A DNA stretch of 35,216 bases from Candidatus Hadarchaeum sp. (GCA_020725895.1 DYTO01000009.1:1-35216); one strand, 5' to 3'; counted from the stretch's first letter, positions 7,716 to 18,955 are shown. Notes: generated by a model not told the origin, from the letters alone. Program-made: numbers and translations.

Positions 7716-9193
7716 TTATTCACACCTGCTGCGCGCATCAGGGCCCGCGCCTTGTTTTCAGTTTCATAGTACTCGTTCCTGAGGACGGAGTCCGCGACTA
7801 TCCCTGCCCCGACCTGCACATATCCTTTTCCGTTCTCCGATATCAGCGTCCTGATCGTTATCGCGAGGTCCGCATCGCCCGTGTAGCTGAAAGACCCCAG
7901 GGCGCCGGCGTAAACCCCTCTCCTTGTCGGCTCGAGCTCTTCGATTATTTCCATGGCGCGGACCTTCGGGGCGCCCGCCACGGTGCCTGCCGGGAACGTC
8001 GCACGCAGGGCCTCGAATGCGTCCCTGTCATTCCTCAGCTTCCCGACGACGTTTGTCACGATGTGCTGGACGTGGCTGTACTTCTCGACGCTCATGAACT
8101 CGTCCACTTTGACGGAGTTGAACTCCGAGACGCGACCGATGTCGTTCCTGCCAAGGTCGACCAACATCACGTGCTCGGCGCGCTCCTTCTCGTCCGCGAG
8201 CAGCTCCTTTTCAAGCCTCCTGTCCTCGGCCGAGCTCTCCCCGCGGCGCCGCGTCCCCGCGATTGGCCTCGTCATGACCTCGCTGCCCTCCACGCGCACA
8301 AGTATTTCCGGGCTTGACCCCACGATGCTCCTCTCAGGAAAGTCTAGGAAAAACATGTATGGCGATGGGTTGATCTTTCTGAGGTTGACGTAGAAGTTCT
8401 CCAATCTTGGCGATGGATCGAGCTCGATTCTCCTCGAGAGAACAGCCTGGATGATGTCGCCGGCGTGGACGTATTCCTTGGCGCGCTCTACCATGCGTTC
8501 GAACTCGGCCTTGCTGACATTCGGGCGGGCGGTTATTTTTTTGTGGTTGCCTGGTGGTCTCGTCCCTTTCACGCGCAAGAGCTCCTCGACGCCGGAAGCC
8601 GCGCGCTCAACCGCATCTCTTGCGTTTCCGTCCGACATGAAAACGATGGAACAATGATGGCATCTTTTCGCAACGTGGTCGAAGATCATCATGCGCTCCG
8701 GAAGGATGAATTCAAGCTCGGGCTGGCCGAGGTCGTCTTTTGCGTGGTTGCCGACGTTGAACAGCGAGCGGACATAGTCGTAGCCGATGTAGCCTGTGCA
8801 GGAAAGCATGTAGCGCGCGGCCGGCGAATGGATCTTCATCTCGTCGAATAGCATGGCCCTCCTCAAGATATCTAAAGCGTCGCCGCCTTTTCGAGCCCTT
8901 TTTTTCGCCAGCTTGACGAAATCTTCCCTTCCGGCGATGGAGACCTTTTTCCCACGTATTTTCAGGTATAGAAGTGGGTCGCTCCCGATTATCGAGTAGC
9001 GGGCCTCTTCGCCTGGGCCCTCTGTCGATTCTAGAAGGAAGGAGCCCTTCCGGGATCTCAGGCTGAAATAGATGCTGGCCGGGTCTTGACAGCCCTTGAC
9101 CGTCTTGACCAACGGGACCAGGCATGGGCTGCCGAGTCTTTCAACCGCTCTTTCAACGTCCTTTTTTGTCATTGTTTTCGAGTATATTTGCAT
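7712..9193 (-). CDS. trpE: Anthranilate synthase component I
   Basis: A chorismate-using enzyme that makes anthranilate with ammonia from TrpG; first gene of the operon. The N-terminal domain has the FLLESTEG motif, whose LLES sequence is part of the tryptophan feedback site, so end-product inhibition is likely. The C-terminal chorismate-binding domain shows RPIAGTRRRG, LVDLGRNDIGRV and the final GAGIVADS. Two starts are possible: the ATG at 9193 (493 aa) or the ATG at 9172 (486 aa, MTKKDVERA). A TATA-like CTTAAATA lies only about 11 nt before the first but about 32 nt before the second, so a leaderless message from 9172 is plausible. Confidence 0.96.
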   Translation of the reverse strand: MQIYSKTMTKKDVERAVERLGSPCLVPLVKTVKGCQDPASIYFSLRSRKGSFLLESTEGPGEEARYSIIGSDPLLYLKIRGKKVSIAGREDFVKLAKKRARKGGDALDILRRAMLFDEMKIHSPAARYMLSCTGYIGYDYVRSLFNVGNHAKDDLGQPELEFILPERMMIFDHVAKRCHHCSIVFMSDGNARDAVERAASGVEELLRVKGTRPPGNHKKITARPNVSKAEFERMVERAKEYVHAGDIIQAVLSRRIELDPSPRLENFYVNLRKINPSPYMFFLDFPERSIVGSSPEILVRVEGSEVMTRPIAGTRRRGESSAEDRRLEKELLADEKERAEHVMLVDLGRNDIGRVSEFNSVKVDEFMSVEKYSHVQHIVTNVVGKLRNDRDAFEALRATFPAGTVAGAPKVRAMEIIEELEPTRRGVYAGALGSFSYTGDADLAITIRTLISENGKGYVQVGAGIVADSVLRNEYYETENKARALMRAAGVNK

Positions 9194-9200
9194 ATTGTAC

Positions 9201-9208
9201 TATTTAAG
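9201..9208 (-). promoter_or_regulatory. TATA-like box of the trp operon
   Basis: On the minus strand CTTAAATA is centred about 32 nt upstream of the internal ATG of trpE at 9172. In archaea transcription usually starts some 22-27 nt past the TATA box, so initiation would fall at or just before that ATG, giving a leaderless mRNA. No operator or attenuator-like structure was seen around it. Confidence 0.45.
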
Positions 9209-9278
9209 ACTTTAGTGTATATTTTTGTCAAATGGCCATTTTTGGCGTCAAAACTGTTTTTTACGTCGTATCTCACCC

Positions 9279-9286
9279 GCTTAAAT
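9279..9286 (+). promoter_or_regulatory. TATA-like box of the flavodoxin gene
   Basis: GCTTAAAT lies about 25 nt upstream of the GTG at 9307. This spacing matches a near-leaderless transcript and supports that GTG over the upstream ATG used by the ORF track. Confidence 0.35.
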
Positions 9287-9306
9287 CGGAGAAGGTCAAG
9301 AGGGCA

Positions 9307-9789
9307 GTGATAAAAGCGCTGATAGTTTTCTATTCGCGGACGGGCAACACCAGGTTCGTGGCCGAGGCGATAGCAAGGAACTTGAAAGGGGACCTGGAAG
9401 AGCTTGTTGACAAGAAGAAGCGCGGCGGGATAATCGGCTGGCTTCGAGCAGGTAACGATGCCTCCAGAAAAAAAGAGACCGGGTTGGAGCAGACGAAATT
9501 TTCACCGGCCAAATTTGATTTGATCGTCTTGGGCGACCCGGTCTGGAACAAGAGGGTCACTCCGGCGATGAGAACTTACCTGAACAGGGACGACATTTCA
9601 AAAAAGAAAATCGCGCTCTTCAACACAAGCGGCTCCGGCAAGGCCAACACTCCCCCCCACATGAAAGAACTCGCAAAGAACCAAGATCCTGTCGCGCAGC
9701 TGGTGTTGGGCAAAGTCCTGAAGAACAAGGAAGAGTCCGAAAAGAGCGTCGCCGCGTGGTGCGTGGAAATAAAATCCAAGTTGAAATGA
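9307..9789 (+). CDS. Flavodoxin-family protein
   Basis: A 160-residue FMN-binding electron-transfer protein. The FMN phosphate loop is at the very start, IVFYSRTGNTRFVAE, and the isoalloxazine-side loop is VLGDPVWNKRVTPAM. Flavodoxins begin within a few residues of this loop, so I take the GTG at 9307 (VIKALIVFYSRTGN) rather than the ATG at 9232, which would add 25 residues including an odd hydrophobic stretch. A TATA-like box about 25 nt upstream agrees. It is transcribed divergently from trpE. The partner enzyme is unknown. Confidence 0.85.
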   Translation: MIKALIVFYSRTGNTRFVAEAIARNLKGDLEELVDKKKRGGIIGWLRAGNDASRKKETGLEQTKFSPAKFDLIVLGDPVWNKRVTPAMRTYLNRDDISKKKIALFNTSGSGKANTPPHMKELAKNQDPVAQLVLGKVLKNKEESEKSVAAWCVEIKSKLK

Positions 9790-9818
9790 TTTTTTAACAG
9801 GCGTTCAGATTATTGAAC

Positions 9819-10424
9819 ATGCGAACGAACGTCTTGGTCGCGATCATCGCTGCAGGATTGCTTGCCGCGGTTTCTTTGGGATATCTCGCCACTATGTCTT
9901 CGCAGCCAACTGGCCCCCACTATGAGATTACTGGTTCGGTCAGTCAAGTCGTGGACGGCGACACGATAAGAGTGATCGTCGAGAGCGTGTCCGGCGATGT
10001 CGACCCAGCCGGGCAGATCCACGTCGGGAATGTCGAGTCGGTCAGGTACGAGGGCGGGATAGACGCGCCCGAGACTTGGACGGACCCGCCCGAGAACGGC
10101 GCACTCGAGGCGAAGGAATTCGTTGAGAACCTCACCCCAAAGGGGACCAAAGTATAAGTTGACCTGAACCACCTTTCGACGGGCGGGGAAACTGACCGGC
10201 CGTACAGGGACGTTTTCGAGAGGCTCGTCGGCGTGATCTATTTCCAGGACAATGGGAAGTGGATCAACGTCAATGCCGAGGTCTTGCGATGGGGGCTGCG
10301 GGAATATCCCAACCACGAGTGGACCGCGTTCGAGAACTATCCAGCGGAGTGGGACTATCACGAGTGGCTGGCGCACAATTACCCCTACGTTTCGGGTAGT
10401 TGGTCACGAATAACTGACACGTGA
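9819..10424 (+). pseudogene. Membrane-anchored thermonuclease (SNase-like), interrupted by in-frame TAA
   Basis: Two ORFs in the same frame (9819-10157 and 10158-10424) together make one staphylococcal-nuclease-like protein of about 200 residues. It has an N-terminal anchor (VLVAIIAAGLLAAVSLGYLA), then VVDGDTIRV, the catalytic Arg and Glu in VRYEGGIDAPE, and after the stop the second Arg in VFERLVGVIYF and NVNAEVLRWG. The stop falls in GTKV-stop-VDL, where homologues often have Tyr (KVYVDL), so one base change (TAT/TAC to TAA) explains it. It could be a true pseudogene, a strain polymorphism or a sequencing error. If intact it would act on nucleic acids outside the cell. Confidence 0.8.
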
Positions 10425-10783
10425 ATGCAAAAACTAATAGAAAAGATTCACCGAGTTTAATTGATAAAATGAAGTGCCCAAAATGTGGCTCGAATATGGA
10501 CAAGTTCGTTGCAGTACACAACAAAAGGGATTTCATTTATGAATGTCCTATATGCGACTACTCGGTACTCAGCGAGCTGGCTAAACAAATAATATTGAAA
10601 TCGACAAAAGAGGCGAAAGAGGGGCGGACATATCTCTGGTGTTGTGCTGTCGATAAAAAAAGCAGGTGCAAGAAAAGCGGCGAGAAACTCACGATATGTG
10701 CGTCCTGCTGCGCTGAGCAGTCAAAGAAATGGTATCGGTTGGGAAAGAAAGACCAGTTAGTCCGACGTTCGGTTCGAAGTTAA
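10421..10783 (+). CDS. Zinc-ribbon protein of unknown function
   Basis: Up to 120 residues if the GTG at 10421 is used, which overlaps the nuclease stop as GTGA; 104 if the ATG at 10469 (MKCPKCGSNMDKF) is used. The first ribbon is MKCPKCG...YECPICDYS, a C4 motif like those of transcription-factor ribbons. A second Cys cluster follows at WCCAVDKKSRC and CASCCAE. I recognise no specific family. Its stop codon and that of the convergent synthase gene share the palindromic TTAA at 10780-10783. Confidence 0.6.
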   Translation: MNAKTNRKDSPSLIDKMKCPKCGSNMDKFVAVHNKRDFIYECPICDYSVLSELAKQIILKSTKEAKEGRTYLWCCAVDKKSRCKKSGEKLTICASCCAEQSKKWYRLGKKDQLVRRSVRS

Positions 10784-12342
10784 GTTTGCTTCAGTTTCCT
10801 CACCGAGAAGTACCTGTTTATCCCGTTGACCATCGCATCTACGCTCGCCAGCACTACGTCCTCCTTGACGCCCTTCGCGATGTAGAGATTGCCCTTCTCG
10901 TCCTCGAACTTCACCGTGACCTCGGCCAGGGCGTTGCTCCCGCCTGTTATCGCGTCCAGATGGTACTCCTTCAGCTTCAGGTTCGAGATCTCCGACACCG
11001 CCCCCCAGATGGCATTTATCGCGGCGTCGACAGGCCCGACACCGGTGGCCGAGTTCTTCCTCTCCTCGCCCTTCACCGAGACCCAGACGGATGCCGTTGG
11101 GGTTATCGTGCTGCCGGTCGTCACCGTGACTTCCTTCAGCTCGACCGTCTTCTCCTCCTTTGGCAGAGCACCAAGCACGCTCTCCGCGATCGCCAGCAGG
11201 TCGAGCTCCGTGACTTCCTTCCCCTTGTCCCCGAGCTCCTTGACCTTGCGCGTGATCTCCAGCGCCTGCTTCCTGTCGGGCTTTATCCCGATGCTCGTTA
11301 GATGTTTCACGACGGAATGCTTGCCCGTGAGCTTTCCCAGGCCGAGCCTTCTTATGTGCCCGACCGTTTCGGGCGATATCGGCTCGTAAGTCCCCGGGAA
11401 CTCCAGCACCCCGTGCGCGTGTATCCCCGCGGCGTGCGAGAAGGCGTTGCTCCCGACGATTGCCTTGTTCGGCGGGACTGGGATCCCCGTCAGCCTCTGG
11501 ACGAGCTCCGACGTCTCGACGAGAAGTTTCGTGTTGACGTTGGTCTTTATCCCGTAGAGTGTGTGGAGGGCCATGATCACCTCTTCAATCGAAGCGTTCC
11601 CTGCCCTTTCCCCGAGGCCGTTTATCGTCCCGTGGATCTGATCGGCCCCCGCCTCGACTGCGGCCAGGGTGTTCGCGACGGCGAGCCCGAGGTCGTCGTG
11701 GCAGTGGACGCTTATCGGCACCTTGATGACGGGCCTGAGCTCTTTGATCAACCCGTGCATCGCCTTCGGCGTTATTACACCGACCGTGTCAGGGACGTTT
11801 ATTCGGTCGGCGCCGGCCTTCACGGTCGCCTGGAGTATCTGCTTCAGGTAGTCCAGGTCCGTCCGGCTGGCGTCCATCGCCGAGAACTCGACCTTCGCGC
11901 CGTGGTCCTTCACGTACTCCACGAACTCGACGGCCTGGTCGAGGATCTCCTTCCTAGATTTTTTCAAGATGTACTTCAGGTGAATGTCGGAAGTGCTTAT
12001 GAAAACGTGAACGCAATCAACGCCCGTCGCCAGAGCGGCGTCGACGTCCTCCTTCTTCGGCCTCGCCAGCGCGCATATCTCCGTCTTCAGCCCGGCCTTG
12101 ACTATCTCCTTGATAGCTTTCCTTTCCCCCTCGGATGCGATGGGCGTGCCGGCCTCTATCGTGTCCACGCCCAGCTTGTCCAGCTGCTTGGCGAGCCTGA
12201 GCTTCTGCTCGATCGTGAACGACACGCCGGGAGTCTGGTCCCCGTCCCTCATCGTGGTGTCGAAGACCCGGACCTTCTTCGGCAGCTTCTCGCCCTTGTA
12301 GGCCTCGCGGATGTACCCGCTCGTAACGGACTTGTCGCTCAT
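10780..12342 (-). CDS. LeuA/CimA-family acyltransferase paralogue with altered active site
   Basis: A 520-residue member of the 2-isopropylmalate/citramalate/homocitrate synthase family, which condenses acetyl-CoA with a 2-oxoacid. The barrel has [12 protein letters not shown] (~28-39), the metal-binding SVHCHDDLG (~211-219), the His motif HAAGIHAHG and Tyr in TYEPI. A C-terminal LeuA regulatory domain with [11 protein letters not shown] follows. Unusual points: the catalytic Glu of the S-x-E-D motif is Met (FSAMDASR, residue 156), and RDGEQ is RDGDQ. Its divergent neighbour at 12412 keeps both Glu residues. Substrate cannot be told from sequence, and reduced or changed activity is possible. 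Family call certain. Confidence 0.9.
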   Translation of the reverse strand: MSDKSVTSGYIREAYKGEKLPKKVRVFDTTMRDGDQTPGVSFTIEQKLRLAKQLDKLGVDTIEAGTPIASEGERKAIKEIVKAGLKTEICALARPKKEDVDAALATGVDCVHVFISTSDIHLKYILKKSRKEILDQAVEFVEYVKDHGAKVEFSAMDASRTDLDYLKQILQATVKAGADRINVPDTVGVITPKAMHGLIKELRPVIKVPISVHCHDDLGLAVANTLAAVEAGADQIHGTINGLGERAGNASIEEVIMALHTLYGIKTNVNTKLLVETSELVQRLTGIPVPPNKAIVGSNAFSHAAGIHAHGVLEFPGTYEPISPETVGHIRRLGLGKLTGKHSVVKHLTSIGIKPDRKQALEITRKVKELGDKGKEVTELDLLAIAESVLGALPKEEKTVELKEVTVTTGSTITPTASVWVSVKGEERKNSATGVGPVDAAINAIWGAVSEISNLKLKEYHLDAITGGSNALAEVTVKFEDEKGNLYIAKGVKEDVVLASVDAMVNGINRYFSVRKLKQT

Positions 12343-12370
12343 TTCTATTACCCAGAATATTCAGAGTGTC

Positions 12371-12382
12371 CATTAAATATAG
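12371..12382. promoter_or_regulatory. Shared TATA-like element between divergent synthase genes
   Basis: The 69-bp gap between the two LeuA-family genes holds one AT-rich element, CATTAAATATAG. Its centre is about 34-36 nt from both start codons (12342 minus, 12412 plus), and it reads as a plausible TATA box on either strand. No second candidate is visible in the gap. Confidence 0.45.
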
Positions 12383-12411
12383 CTGGCGTCAGATATAGCA
12401 GAGGTGCCAAA

Positions 12412-13908
12412 ATGGCGAAAAGTAATGTGACTGTGCTGGACACGACTTTGCGCGACGGCGAGCAGACGCCAGGGGTCTCCTTGGGGCCGTCCGAGAAGAT
12501 AGAGATAGCTAGGGCCATCGACGACCTCGGCGTCGACATAATCGAGGCCGGAGCCGCGATAGTCTCGGAAGGCGAGAGGAAGGCGATAAAGCAGATATCG
12601 AAGGAGAAGCTGAACGCAGAGATCTGCAGCTTCACCCGCGCCGTGCGAGCAGACATCGATGCGGCGCTCTCGTGCGACGTTGACAGCATCCATCTCGTTG
12701 TCCCGACATCTGACATCCACCTGAAATACAAGCTCGGCAAGACCAGGGCGGAACTCGTGAAGATGTCATACGATGCGGCGCAGTACGCGCTCGACCACGG
12801 GCTTGTCGTGGAGTTTTCCGCGGAGGACGCGAGCAGGGCCGACCTGGTATTTCTCACGAAGCTGCTCAAAGGGGCGGTCAAGCTTGGTGTCCAGAGGGTA
12901 TGCCTTTGCGACACAGTGGGGGTCCTGACGCCGGAGAAGTCGAAGGAACTCTATTCAAAGGTCGCTGGCGAGTTGAAGGTCCCGGTCGCCGTGCACTGTC
13001 ACAACGATTTCGGAATGGCCACCGCGAACACCGTCGCGGCGGTTAGCGGCGGAGCGCGCGAAGTCCACGTCACGATAAACGGGATGGGGGAGCGCGGAGG
13101 CAACGCGGCGCTCGAGGAAGTCGTGGTCGCGCTCGACAAGTTCGCTGGCGTGAAGACCGGGATCAATCTCAAGAAACTTTACTCGGTTTCAAAGCTCGTC
13201 GAGAAGGTCACGGGTTTCCCGATTTCACCGGCGAAGCCTGTGGTCGGGGAGAACGCCTTCACCCACGCGGCAGGCATCCACACCCACGCGGTCCTGAAGT
13301 ATCCGGCCACTTACGAGCCCATGACGCCCGAGATGGTCGGCCAGAAGAGGCGGCTGGTCTTCGGAAAGCACGTCGGCTCGCACGCGATCGAGAGCGAGCT
13401 GAAGAAGATGGGGCTTAAGCCGACTAAGGAGCAGGTGACCGAGATATTCGGGCAGGTCAAGAGGCTCGGCGACCAGGGCAAGTTCGTCACGGACACCGAG
13501 TTCCGCGCTATCGTTGACTCCGTTCTCGGCAGGGAGTTCGAAGAGGCCGTGAAACTCACGGACTTGACGGTATTCAGCGGGAACAGGGTCACGCCGACTT
13601 CGTCGGTGAAGGTGAAGTTCGGTGATAAGGAAGTCGTCGAGTCGGGGATAGGAATCGGCCCAGTAGACGCGGCGATGAACGCTATCAAGAAGGTCGTCGA
13701 GGGGATTTCCAACATACGCTTACAAGAATATCACGTTGACTCGATTTCCGGAGGGACGGATGCCGTTGTCAACGTTGTGGTAAAGCTGACGGACGGGAAG
13801 AGGATAGTCACGGCGCGCGGAACTAGCGGCGACATAATAATGGCGAGCGTCCAGGCGATGATAAACGGGGTCAACCGGTTGCTTTGGGACCGGAGGATAA
13901 GGGGGTAG
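12412..13908 (+). CDS. leuA: 2-isopropylmalate synthase (or citramalate synthase)
   Basis: The track ORF starts 1.1 kb too early; the true ATG at 12412 follows GAGGTG and yields 498 residues beginning [21 protein letters not shown]. The barrel has the canonical [20 protein letters not shown] with the catalytic Glu, [10 protein letters not shown] for metal, and HAAGIHTHA. The C-terminal regulatory domain contains [12 protein letters not shown] and [11 protein letters not shown]. It belongs to the archaeal group containing 2-isopropylmalate and (R)-citramalate synthases, which sequence alone does not separate well; leucine or isoleucine synthesis is the likely role. Two bases downstream begins aIF1A, so the genes are probably cotranscribed. 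Confidence 0.9.
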   Translation: MAKSNVTVLDTTLRDGEQTPGVSLGPSEKIEIARAIDDLGVDIIEAGAAIVSEGERKAIKQISKEKLNAEICSFTRAVRADIDAALSCDVDSIHLVVPTSDIHLKYKLGKTRAELVKMSYDAAQYALDHGLVVEFSAEDASRADLVFLTKLLKGAVKLGVQRVCLCDTVGVLTPEKSKELYSKVAGELKVPVAVHCHNDFGMATANTVAAVSGGAREVHVTINGMGERGGNAALEEVVVALDKFAGVKTGINLKKLYSVSKLVEKVTGFPISPAKPVVGENAFTHAAGIHTHAVLKYPATYEPMTPEMVGQKRRLVFGKHVGSHAIESELKKMGLKPTKEQVTEIFGQVKRLGDQGKFVTDTEFRAIVDSVLGREFEEAVKLTDLTVFSGNRVTPTSSVKVKFGDKEVVESGIGIGPVDAAMNAIKKVVEGISNIRLQEYHVDSISGGTDAVVNVVVKLTDGKRIVTARGTSGDIIMASVQAMINGVNRLLWDRRIRG

Positions 13909-13910
13909 TT

Positions 13911-14204
13911 ATGCCGCGACCAGTCCTGGAAGAGATTGAGAAAGTAAGGACGCCGGCGGCCGGGGAAGTCTTGGGGCTCGTGGAGCAGATGTTCGGTTTC
14001 GATCGCGTTCGCGTCCGATGCAAGGACGGCTACATAAGAAATTGCAGGATCAGGGGAAAGATCCGAAAGAGGATGTGGGTGAGGGAGGGCGACGTCGTTA
14101 TCATCCAGCCTTGGCCGGTGCAGGCGACCGAGCGCGGGGACCTTCTTTACCGTTACACCAGGACCCAGGTCGAGTGGCTGAAGAAGAAAGGGCTTTGGGA
14201 TTAA
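13911..14204 (+). CDS. eif1A: Translation initiation factor aIF1A
   Basis: A 97-residue S1/OB-fold protein beginning at the ATG 2 nt after the leuA stop, not at the earlier start in the track. The sequence LGLVEQMFGFDRVRVRCKDG followed by GKIRKRMWVREGDVVII is the hallmark of eukaryotic and archaeal IF1A. It binds the ribosomal A site on the small subunit during initiation. Archaeal genomes often place eif1A just before a RIO1 kinase, as here. The 5' linkage to leuA is less usual. Confidence 0.95.
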   Translation: MPRPVLEEIEKVRTPAAGEVLGLVEQMFGFDRVRVRCKDGYIRNCRIRGKIRKRMWVREGDVVIIQPWPVQATERGDLLYRYTRTQVEWLKKKGLWD

Positions 14205-14213
14205 GGGAGTCCA

Positions 14214-14984
14214 TTGTCTGATTTTGAGGATATTCTCAGGAACCTGGAGCGCCGCAAGCGCGAGCGTCTGGAGAAAGATTCGGACACTTACAAGATCATG
14301 GAGAGGGTCTTCGACCAGTCCACCCTCTTTGTCCTGAATGACATGATCAACCGCGGGATCTTCGACGTATTCTACGGCGCCGTTTCCACGGGAAAGGAGG
14401 CGAACATATTCTGCGCGATTGACAAGCTCGGGAACTACGTCGCCGTGAAGATTTACAGGATAGCTACGTCCGACTTCAAGAGCATGCACCGATACCTCGC
14501 GAGCGACCCGAGATTCTCACGGGTTCCGAAGGACCAGAGGCGCGTGATCTTCTCGTGGGCCTCGCGCGAGTTCAAGAATCTGCAGCGCGCCCACGAGGCT
14601 GGCGTCCCCGTGCCGAAGCCGATCGACCAGCAGAAGAACGTCATCGCGATGGAGTTCATCGGGGAGAACGGCGTCCCTTACCCGCGCATGAAGGACTTGC
14701 CACCGAAAGACCCGAAGAAGGCTTTCGAAATCCTGCTCGATTGCGTGAAGCTCCTCTACAAGGAGGCGGGGCTCGTCCATTCGGACCTGAGCGAGTACAA
14801 CGTTATGCTCGCGCCGGACCCCGTTATAATCGATTTCTCGATGGGGACGGAAACCGGCAACCCGATGTCGATGGAATTGCTCCAGCGGGACATGGATAAC
14901 ATCGTTAGATATTTCCGGAAGCTAAAAGTGAAGACTCCCGAAGTCGCCGAGATTGTCAAGGATATCGTTTCTGAAAGCGACTGA
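14214..14984 (+). CDS. rio1: RIO1-family serine/threonine protein kinase
   Basis: A 256-residue atypical kinase/ATPase needed for late maturation of the small ribosomal subunit. It shows the flexible ATP loop STGKEANIF (~59-67), the Lys in YVAVKIYR, the catalytic loop HSDLSEYNVM (~190) and the metal-binding IDFSMG. It starts at TTG (14214) with GGAG five bases upstream, a convincing non-ATG start. It is 9 nt after aIF1A, forming a ribosome/translation unit. Convergent with porB, with only 3 nt between stops. Confidence 0.95.
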   Translation: MSDFEDILRNLERRKRERLEKDSDTYKIMERVFDQSTLFVLNDMINRGIFDVFYGAVSTGKEANIFCAIDKLGNYVAVKIYRIATSDFKSMHRYLASDPRFSRVPKDQRRVIFSWASREFKNLQRAHEAGVPVPKPIDQQKNVIAMEFIGENGVPYPRMKDLPPKDPKKAFEILLDCVKLLYKEAGLVHSDLSEYNVMLAPDPVIIDFSMGTETGNPMSMELLQRDMDNIVRYFRKLKVKTPEVAEIVKDIVSESD

Positions 14985-14987
14985 TAA

Positions 14988-16954
<1,967 letters not shown>

Positions 16955-16958
<4 letters not shown>

Positions 16959-18133
16959 TCTTCCACCTCCACGTCCTTCAGGCCCAGCCATCTCAACGGC
17001 TTGCCCACCTTTCCTGATTTCGCCGCCGCTTCCGTCTCGTCGATCACCGAGTCGATGTCTGCGGGGGTTATGTCTCGACCGGCAAGTCCACAAATGAAAT
17101 CTATCGCAGGGATTTTCAAATTGGCCGATGAAAGGGAAGTTGCGACATCCAGGAACAGCCCTCCTGAAGAGCCGAGTGAGATGTCCTTCTCCATTACCGC
17201 GATCGCCTTAGCGTTACCGACCGCCTCGACCAACTCTTCTCCTGGGAAAGGCCTGAAAGATCTCAGCCGGACCATCCCGATCTTTTTCCCGCGTCTCCTC
17301 CTCTGGTCGATCACATCCTTCAGGGCGTTGCCTAACGAGCCCATCGTTACTATGATCACGTCAGCGTCGTCGCTGCCGTAGCGCTCGAGCAAGCCGTACT
17401 CCCTGCCGAACCTTTTTCCAAATTCTTTCCCGACTTCTGCGATGACCTTCTTGGAATCCATCAGCGCCTCGTGGAGCATGTAGCGGAACTCCGTATAATG
17501 AGCCGGTATCCCAACAGCGCCGACTGTCGTGGGTTTGTCCGGGTCCAGGGAATATGGATAACTGTATGGCGGGATGAAATTGTCCACCTCATTCTGCTGC
17601 GGCACGTCGACTGGCTCGGCAGTGTGCGAGAGTATGTAGCCGTCGTAACAGACCATCACCGGCAAGAGGGTTCTCTCGGCGATGATGAAGCTCTGCAGGA
17701 CTGTGTCGAGTATCTCCTGGTTGTTCTCGCAGTAAAGCTGGATCCAGCCCGAATCGCGGACGGAAATCGAGTCCTGCTGGTCGCACCATATGCTCAGGGG
17801 TGCAGACACCGAGCGGTTGGCGTTCGTCATCACTACCGGGAGCCTGAGTCCCGAAGCCACGAATAGCATCTCGCTCATCAGCATCAGGCCCTGCGATGAG
17901 GTCGCGGTGAAAGCACGGACACCCGTGGCCGCGGCGCCTATGCACGCGCTCATGGCGCTGTGCTCTGACTCGACCCGGATGTACTCCGCGTCAAGCTCAC
18001 CATCTGCTATGAAGTCGGCCAGCTTCTCGACGACCACCGTCTGCGGGGTTATCGGATATGCAGGGACGACCTGGACGCGGGCGAGCCTCGCTGCGATTGC
18101 CGCCGCCTCGTTGCCGTTCAGGACTTCCCTCAC
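16955..18133 (-). CDS. porA: Pyruvate:ferredoxin oxidoreductase alpha subunit
   Basis: A 392-residue subunit carrying the pyrimidine-binding part of the thiamine-diphosphate site. The start is a GTG at 18133 overlapping the porD stop as GTGA, with GGAGGAG six bases before it; upstream Met codons in the track lie inside porD. NGNEAAAIAARLARVQVVPAYPITPQT is the family N-terminus, followed by RVESEHSAMSACIGAAATG with the catalytic-site Glu. The 2-oxoacid-binding SSQGL and the CoA-side domain follow. It is followed by porB with a 4-nt overlap. Confidence 0.95.
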
Positions 18134-18399
18134 TTTTTCTCCTCCACCATCTTTATCGCCTTGAATGGGCATTCGTGGGCGCATATGCCGCACCCCTTAC
18201 AGTACTTGTAGTCTATCTTGTAAGGTTTCCCCTTGATTATCGCGACGTCGGGGCAGTACATCCAGCACTGGCCGCACAACTTGCACTTCTCGACGTCGAT
18301 GACGGGCCTCTGGCTGCGCCACCCGCCTGTCTCGTACTTCTCCGTACTCCCGGGCTCGGTGATCACTGCCCCTAGCTTCAACTTCTTTTTCTCCGTCAT
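18130..18399 (-). CDS. porD: Pyruvate:ferredoxin oxidoreductase delta subunit (2x[4Fe-4S] ferredoxin-like)
   Basis: An 89-residue subunit that wires electrons from the catalytic core to external ferredoxin. The ATG at 18399 (MTEKKKLKLGAV) overlaps the porG stop by 4 nt and is preferred to the far-upstream track start. Two cluster motifs are clear: CKLCGQCWMYCP and CKGCGICAHECP, each CxxCxxCxxxCP. The region before them, GGWRSQRPVID, is typical of archaeal PorD. It overlaps porA by 4 nt. Confidence 0.95.
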   Translation of the reverse strand: MTEKKKLKLGAVITEPGSTEKYETGGWRSQRPVIDVEKCKLCGQCWMYCPDVAIIKGKPYKIDYKYCKGCGICAHECPFKAIKMVEEKK

Positions 18400-18929
18400 G
18401 CCATCACCGTCTGCTCGTAGGCGTTCATCACTGCCGCCACGTTCTTTTCCGCGCCCTTCCCTTTGAAATATTTCTCCACGGATTTCGCGACCGACCCCCA
18501 AGAAACCAGCCCGCTCGCGCGCGCGAACGCGCCCAGCATCGCAGTGTTGACTATGGGCCTGCCAAGCGTGTCCATCGCGATTTTGTTGGCGTCGACAAGC
18601 GCAACTCGCCTCCCCTTCAACTACGCGGGGATGATGTTCGAGTTGAGGATGACAAGGCTGCTCGGCTTCAACCCCTTCGTGATGTCCACCGATTCCAATA
18701 TCGTGGGGTCGAAAATCACGACGTAATCGGGGTTGTAGACCTCGCTGCGGACCCTGATTGGCTTGTCGTTTATCCGCGTGAATGCCACTACTGGGGCGCC
18801 TCTCCTCTCCGCGCCGAAAAATGGGAACGCCTGGCAGTATTTTCCCTCGATGAACGCCGCTTCTGCCAGCAGGCGGGCTGCCGTGACCGCGCCCTGTCCG
18901 CCGCGCCCGTGAAAACTGACCTCTATCAT
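18396..18929 (-). pseudogene. porG: Pyruvate:ferredoxin oxidoreductase gamma subunit, interrupted by in-frame TAG
   Basis: Two track ORFs in one frame (18621-18953 and 18396-18620) form a single PorG of about 177 codons. The natural start is the ATG at 18929, giving [21 protein letters not shown]. The second half, GRRVALVDANKIAMD then NTAMLGAFARASGLVS, is the normal PorG continuation. A TAG at 18621-18623 (codon 103) splits them. TAG is an ordinary terminator elsewhere in this window (DUF1805 gene, leuA, sufS, korB), so general recoding is unlikely. No Shine-Dalgarno precedes the TTG after the stop. Sequencing error, recent mutation or read-through remain open. Confidence 0.85.
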
Positions 18930-18955
18930 TGTAATTACGACTATTTTTCGCATAC

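Noticed and set aside
9176-9300. A trp attenuator or leader peptide upstream of trpE
   Set aside because: No Trp-rich short ORF or competing hairpins; the TATA box is too close to trpE for a leader.
11302-12411. A 370-codon upstream extension of the leuA ORF in the track
   Set aside because: It is the antisense shadow of the divergent synthase gene; the ATG at 12412 has a Shine-Dalgarno and matches the family start.
18621-18623. Pyrrolysine at the TAG in porG
   Set aside because: TAG ends the DUF1805 gene, leuA, sufS and korB normally, PorG is not a known pyrrolysine protein, and no pyl gene is seen.
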